A stretch of 17,780 nt of DNA from Streptomyces wedmorensis (GTDB lineage Bacteria > Actinomycetota > Actinomycetes > Streptomycetales > Streptomycetaceae): the NCBI RefSeq assembly GCF_000716445.1, contig NZ_JNWK01000096.1, positions 1-17,780 of the forward strand, in the 5' to 3' direction. The notes beneath the pieces are model-generated. The model ran no database searches. It was not told where the DNA came from and saw only the letters and a program-made list of their open reading frames with translations. Below, piece by piece: positions 14,152-17,780 of this stretch (positions are counted from its first letter, which is position 1; every line of letters begins with the position of its first letter). The position numbers and the translations under genes were made by a program.

Positions 14152-14604
14152 ATGCTGACGCGAATCGACCACATCGGGATCGCCTGTTTCGACCTGGACA
14201 AGACCGTCGAGTTCTACCGTGCCACGTACGGTTTCGAGGTCTTCCACTCCGAGGTCAACGAGGAGCAGGGTGTCCGCGAGGCCATGCTCAAGATCAACGC
14301 CACCGACGACGGCGGCGCCTCGTACCTTCAGCTCCTCGAACCGACGCGGGAGGACTCCGCGGTGGGCAAGTGGCTCGCCAAGAACGGCGAGGGCGTGCAC
14401 CACATCGCCTTCGGCACGGCCGACGTCGACGGTGACGCCGACGCCATCCGCGGCAAGGGCGTACGGGTCCTCTACGACGAGCCGCGGATCGGCTCGATGG
14501 GGTCCCGGATCACCTTCCTCCACCCCAAGGACTGTCACGGCGTGCTCACGGAACTGGTCACCTCGGCCAAGCCGTCCGCTGACCGCTCCTCAGCGGAGCA
14601 CTGA
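14152..14604 (+). CDS. mce: Methylmalonyl-CoA epimerase
   Basis: This 150-residue vicinal-oxygen-chelate enzyme interconverts (2R)- and (2S)-methylmalonyl-CoA, linking propionyl-CoA carboxylation to the mutase and to extender-unit supply. Two beta-alpha-beta-beta-beta modules are evident. Metal ligands expected for the family can be placed: His7 (RIDHIGIA), Gln60 (SYLQLLEP), His83/His84 (GVHHIAFG), and Glu134 (VLTELV). The start ATG at 14152 gives the standard N-terminus [11 protein letters not shown], but GGAGG (14146-14150) lies only 1 nt away, which is unusually close. The gene is divergent from thiolase-meaB and same-strand with scy, which has its own promoter overlapping the mce stop. 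Confidence 0.94.
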   Translation: MLTRIDHIGIACFDLDKTVEFYRATYGFEVFHSEVNEEQGVREAMLKINATDDGGASYLQLLEPTREDSAVGKWLAKNGEGVHHIAFGTADVDGDADAIRGKGVRVLYDEPRIGSMGSRITFLHPKDCHGVLTELVTSAKPSADRSSAEH

Positions 14605-14630
14605 CCTCCGGATTCCTGGCCCGGTAGAGT
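14601..14630 (+). promoter_or_regulatory. Probable scy promoter
   Basis: CTGACC (14601-14606), an 18-nt spacer and TAGAGT (14625-14630) form a plausible housekeeping promoter that overlaps the mce stop codon. It would give a leader of about 140 nt (about 14637-14777) that is GC-rich with several short inverted repeats, such as CGGGGCTGCCCCG near 14655 and CCCCGGGG at 14714-14721. I see no recognisable riboswitch in it. Confidence 0.5.
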
Positions 14631-14777
14631 GGGCGACTCCGGGCCGGGGCCGGTCGGGGCTGCCCCGCGTGGCACCGAAGTCGGGATGTCGGGGTCGTCC
14701 GATCTGCCACGATTCCCCGGGGGTCCGTCCTCGTCCGTGAGGGCGGTGCTCGTTGGAGTGTTGCGACCAGGGGACGG

Positions 14778-17700
14778 ATGGACCGCGCAGTGCGGGGCTA
14801 CGAACGCCAGGAGAGCCACCGAGCTGAAGACGACCATCTCGCCAGGTTCGAAGCCGAGATGGACCGGCTGAAGACCGAGCGCGAGAAGGCCGTCCAGCAC
14901 GCCGAGGACCTCGGTTACCAGGTCGAGGTCTTGCGCGCCAAGCTCCACGAGGCGCGCCGCACCATCGCGTCCAGGCCCGCGTACGACAGCGCCGACATCG
15001 GCTACCAGGCCGAGCAGCTGCTGCGGAACGCGCAGGCGCAGGCCGAGCAGCTCCGCCAGGACGCCGAGCGGGAGCTGCGCGAGGCCCGCGCCCAGACCCA
15101 GCGCATCCTCCAGGAGCACGCCGAGCACCAGGCCAGGCTCCAGGCCGAGCTCCACAACGAGGCGGTCCAGCGCCGCCAGCAGCTCGACCAGGAGCTCAGC
15201 GAGCGCCGGCAGACCGTCGAGGCGCACGTCAACGAGAACGTCGCCTGGGCCGAGCAGCTCCGCGCCCGTACGGAGTCCCAGGCCCGCCGCCTGATGGAGG
15301 AGTCCCGCGCGGAGGCCGAGCAGTCGCTCGCCACCGCCCGCGCCGAGGCCGCCCGGCTCGCCGAGGAGACCAGCCGCCGGGTCGGCGCCGAGGCGGAGTC
15401 CGCCCGCGCCGAGGCCGAGGCCATCCTGCTGCGCGCCCGCAAGGACGCCGAGCGGCTCCTGAACGCCGCCTCCAGCCAGGCGCAGGAGGCCACCAGCCAC
15501 GCCGAGCAGCTCCGCTCCACGACGACCGCCGAGACCGACCAGGCCCGCCGCCAGGCGACCGAACTCTCGCGCGCCGCCGAGCAGCGCATGCAGGAGGCCG
15601 AGGAGAGGCTCCGGCTGGCCCGCGCCGAGGCCGAGAAGGCCCTCGCCGAGGCCAAGGAGGCCGCCGCCAGGCAGCTCGCCTCCGCCGAGTCGGTCAACGA
15701 GCAGCGGACCCGTACGGCCAAGACGGAGATCGCCCGGCTCGTCGGCGAGGCCACCAAGGACGCCGAAGCGCTGAAGGCGGAGGCCGAGGAGAAGCTCCGC
15801 GAGGCCACCGCCCACGCCGAGAAGCTGCTCTCGGAGGCCTCCGAGAAGGCCATGTCGGCCGCCGCCGAGGACTCCGCCGCCGCGCTCGCCAAGGCCGCCC
15901 GCACCGCCGAGGAGATCCTCACCAAGGCGTCCGACGACGCCCGGGAGACCACCCGCAAGGCCTCGGAGGAGGCCGAGCGGGTCCGCCGCGAGGCCGAGAC
16001 CGAGGCGGACCGGCTGCGCGCCGAGGCAGGCGAGCAGGCCGACGAGCTGCTCGGCTCGGCGAAGGACGACACCAAGGAGTACCGCGCCAAGACGGTCGAG
16101 CTCCAGGAGGAGGCCCGCCGGCTGCGCGGCGAGGCCGAGCAGCTGCGCGCCGAGGCCATCGACGAGGGCGAGCGGATCCGCGGCGAGGCCCGGCGCGAGG
16201 CCCTCCAGCAGATCGAGGAGGCGGCCAAGACCGCCGAGGAGCTCCTCACCAAGGCCCGCACCGACGCCGAGGAGCAGCGGGCCAAGGCCGGCGCCGAGGG
16301 CGAGCGGGTCAAGTCCGAGGCCATGGAGCGCGCCCAGACGCTCCGGACCCAGGCCGAGGAGACCCTGGAGCGGACCCGCGCCGAGGCCGAGCGGCTGCGG
16401 ACCGAGGCCGAGGAGCAGGCCGAGTCCGTGAAGAGCGCGGCCGAGGAGGCCGCCGCCGGGCTGCGCGCGGATGCCGAGCGGGCCGCGGAGGCCCGCCGGG
16501 CCGAGGCCGCCGAGGAGCTGACCCGGCTGCACGCCGAGGCCGAGGCCAAGGTGACGGCCGCGGGCGAGGAGCTGACCGACGCCCGCGCCGAGAGCGAGCT
16601 GATGCGGCGCGAGGCCGCGGACGAGACGGAGCGGCTGCGGACCGAGGCCGCCGAGCGCATCCGTACGCTCCGGGAGCAGGCCGAGCAGGAGGCCGAGCGG
16701 CTGCGCGCCGAGGCCGCGTCGGACGCGTCGACCACGCGTACCGAGGCCGAGAGCGCCGCGGTACGGCTCCGCACGGAGACCGAGCAGGAAGCCGAGCGCC
16801 TGAAGTCGGAGGCGCAGGAGACCGCCGACCGGGTGCGGGCCGAGGCCGCCGCCGCGGCCGAGCGGGTGGCCGCCGAGGCCGCCGAGGCGCTGGCCGCCGC
16901 GCAGGAGGAGGCCAACCGGCGCCGCCGGGAGGCCGAGTCGACCCTCGAGTCGGCCCGTTCCGAGGCGGGCCGCGAGCGCGAGCACGCCCGCGAGCAGTCC
17001 GAGGAACTCCTCGCCGCCGCCCGCAAGCGCGTCGAGGACGCGCAGGCCGAGGCGCAGCGCCTGGTCGAGGAGGCGGACGCGCGGGCGACCGAGATGGTCA
17101 CCGCCGCCGAGCAGACCGCCCAGGAGGTGCGGGACTCGGTGGCCGGCCTGCGCGAGCAGGCCGACGAGGAGATCGCCGGGCTGCGCAGCGCCGCCGAGCA
17201 CGCGGCCGAGCGGACCCGTACCGAGGCGCAGGAGGAGGCGGACCGGGTCCGCGCCGACGCGTACGAGGAGCGGGAGCGGGCCTCCGAGGACGCGGCCCGC
17301 ACGCGGACGCGCGCCCAGGAGGAGTCGGAGGCCGCGAAGGCGCTGGCCGAGCGGACGGTCACGGACGCGCTCGCCGAGGCCGAGAAGCTGCGGACGGACA
17401 CCGCCGAGTACGCGCAGCGGGTGCGGACCGAGGTGACGGATTCGCTGGCGTCGGCCGAGCAGGACGCGGCCCGCACCCGGGCCGACGCCCGGGACGACGC
17501 CAACCGGATCCGTTCGGAGGCCGCCGAGCGCGCCGAGACGGTGGTCGGCGAGGCGCGCACGGAGGCGGAGCGGATCGCTGCCGAGGCCGCCGAGCTCCGC
17601 GCGGAGGCTGAGCAGGAAGCCCAGCGCCTCCGCGCCGAGGCCGAACAGGTCAAGGCCGACGGAGAGGCGCACGCCGAGGCCCTGCGCGACGCCGCCATCG

Positions 17701-17780
17701 CCGACAGCGAGAAGGTCCTCGACGACGCCCGCAAGGCCGCCGACAAGCGCCGCGCCGACGCCGCCGAACAGGCCGACACC
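14778..17780 (+). CDS. scy: Scy, giant coiled-coil polarity scaffold (5' part, open at the window end)
   Basis: The frame from ATG 14778 stays open for 1001 codons to the window edge, so the C-terminus is missing. The N-terminus MDRAVRGYERQESHRAEDDH is followed by a conserved block HLARFEAEMDRLKTEREKAV and HAEDLGYQVEVLRAKLHEAR (about 20-60), then PAYDSADIGYQAEQLLRNAQ. After that the protein is almost unbroken Glu/Ala/Arg-rich coiled coil built on repeats like RAEAERLRTEAEEQAE. This matches Scy (SCO5397, reported about 1.3 kb of residues long), which nucleates the tip-organising centre with DivIVA and FilP and was once annotated as a cellulose-binding protein. Scy rods have heptad and hendecad (51-residue) repeat zones. 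GGGGA precedes the ATG by about 3 nt. filP usually follows directly and should lie just outside. Confidence 0.93.
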   Translation, partial: MDRAVRGYERQESHRAEDDHLARFEAEMDRLKTEREKAVQHAEDLGYQVEVLRAKLHEARRTIASRPAYDSADIGYQAEQLLRNAQAQAEQLRQDAERELREARAQTQRILQEHAEHQARLQAELHNEAVQRRQQLDQELSERRQTVEAHVNENVAWAEQLRARTESQARRLMEESRAEAEQSLATARAEAARLAEETSRRVGAEAESARAEAEAILLRARKDAERLLNAASSQAQEATSHAEQLRSTTTAETDQARRQATELSRAAEQRMQEAEERLRLARAEAEKALAEAKEAAARQLASAESVNEQRTRTAKTEIARLVGEATKDAEALKAEAEEKLREATAHAEKLLSEASEKAMSAAAEDSAAALAKAARTAEEILTKASDDARETTRKASEEAERVRREAETEADRLRAEAGEQADELLGSAKDDTKEYRAKTVELQEEARRLRGEAEQLRAEAIDEGERIRGEARREALQQIEEAAKTAEELLTKARTDAEEQRAKAGAEGERVKSEAMERAQTLRTQAEETLERTRAEAERLRTEAEEQAESVKSAAEEAAAGLRADAERAAEARRAEAAEELTRLHAEAEAKVTAAGEELTDARAESELMRREAADETERLRTEAAERIRTLREQAEQEAERLRAEAASDASTTRTEAESAAVRLRTETEQEAERLKSEAQETADRVRAEAAAAAERVAAEAAEALAAAQEEANRRRREAESTLESARSEAGREREHAREQSEELLAAARKRVEDAQAEAQRLVEEADARATEMVTAAEQTAQEVRDSVAGLREQADEEIAGLRSAAEHAAERTRTEAQEEADRVRADAYEERERASEDAARTRTRAQEESEAAKALAERTVTDALAEAEKLRTDTAEYAQRVRTEVTDSLASAEQDAARTRADARDDANRIRSEAAERAETVVGEARTEAERIAAEAAELRAEAEQEAQRLRAEAEQVKADGEAHAEALRDAAIADSEKVLDDARKAADKRRADAAEQADT
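15000..17780 (+). repeat. Internally repetitive coiled-coil coding region of scy
   Basis: GCCGAG-rich units such as GCCGAGGCCGAGCGGCTGCG recur throughout, encoding Ala-Glu-rich helical repeats. A longer similarity joins the segment at about 15895-16075 (KAARTAEEILTKASDDARE...) and that at about 16220-16400 (AAKTAEELLTKARTDAEEQ...). Repetition at DNA level is degenerate, consistent with old internal duplications and selection for coiled-coil periodicity. Confidence 0.6.

Noticed and set aside
14684..14872. Small frame starting ATG 14684 in the scy leader and overlapping its start
   Set aside because: There is no Shine-Dalgarno, the composition is unlike a protein, and it ends within scy in another frame. 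It is not supportable as an upstream peptide without ribosome profiling.
14535..17672. Open frame of 1045 codons on the minus strand opposite scy, with a 925-codon frame in another phase
   Set aside because: Both are by-products of the GC-rich repetitive scy codons, which rarely give stops on the opposite strand. The translations are Leu/Gly or Ser/Ala monotony with no domain, and scy on the plus strand is a recognised protein.

Overview
The window looks like a chromosomal segment of a Streptomyces. GC content is very high with strong third-position GC bias, GTG starts are common, genes overlap by ATGA/GTGA, and several encoded proteins are hallmark Streptomyces proteins: CslA/GlxA/CslZ, a translationally coupled AIM24 triad, and Scy. 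No mobile element, rRNA, tRNA or CRISPR was seen. The strain cannot be named from the sequence alone.

Left part (1-6013). The first 28 codons of a probable divergent gene leave the window at position 1. A palindromic operator candidate separates it from an ArsR-type, DUF5937-like regulator (155-1147, +). The cellulose-synthase-like locus follows: a lipoprotein GH6 endoglucanase (cslZ, +) faces the tail of glxA (radical copper oxidase, -), which sits 3 nt downstream of cslA (GT2 glucan synthase, -). Together these should build, oxidise and trim the beta-glucan made at hyphal tips.

Middle (6104-9025, all -). A three-gene overlapping operon (SRPBCC-like membrane protein, DUF4166 protein, TetR regulator) has two strong TTGAGC-N4-GCTCAA operators at its promoter, so autoregulation is likely. 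Beyond a strong stem-loop terminator lies a two-gene operon: DUF3817 membrane protein, then an MTH1187-type thiamine-binding protein.

Centre right (9133-11763, +). Three AIM24-family paralogues are joined by stop/start overlaps. A MarR regulator follows whose promoter predicts a leaderless transcript with an operator-like palindrome between -35 and -10.

Right (11776-17780). A 38-bp perfect palindrome terminates marR and the opposing meaB. On the minus strand, acetyl-CoA acetyltransferase is followed by meaB. Divergent from them is methylmalonyl-CoA epimerase (mce). These three fit acetoacetyl-CoA and methylmalonyl-CoA metabolism. The last 3 kb is the first 1001 codons of scy, a giant coiled-coil polarity scaffold that leaves the window in frame. 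Two systems tied to the hyphal tip in the literature (CslA/GlxA and Scy) lie within about 9 kb of each other here, whereas in S. coelicolor their locus numbers (SCO2836-2838 and SCO5397) are far apart.

No stretch over 300 bases lacks a gene. The largest gaps hold promoters, operators and terminators, which are listed.
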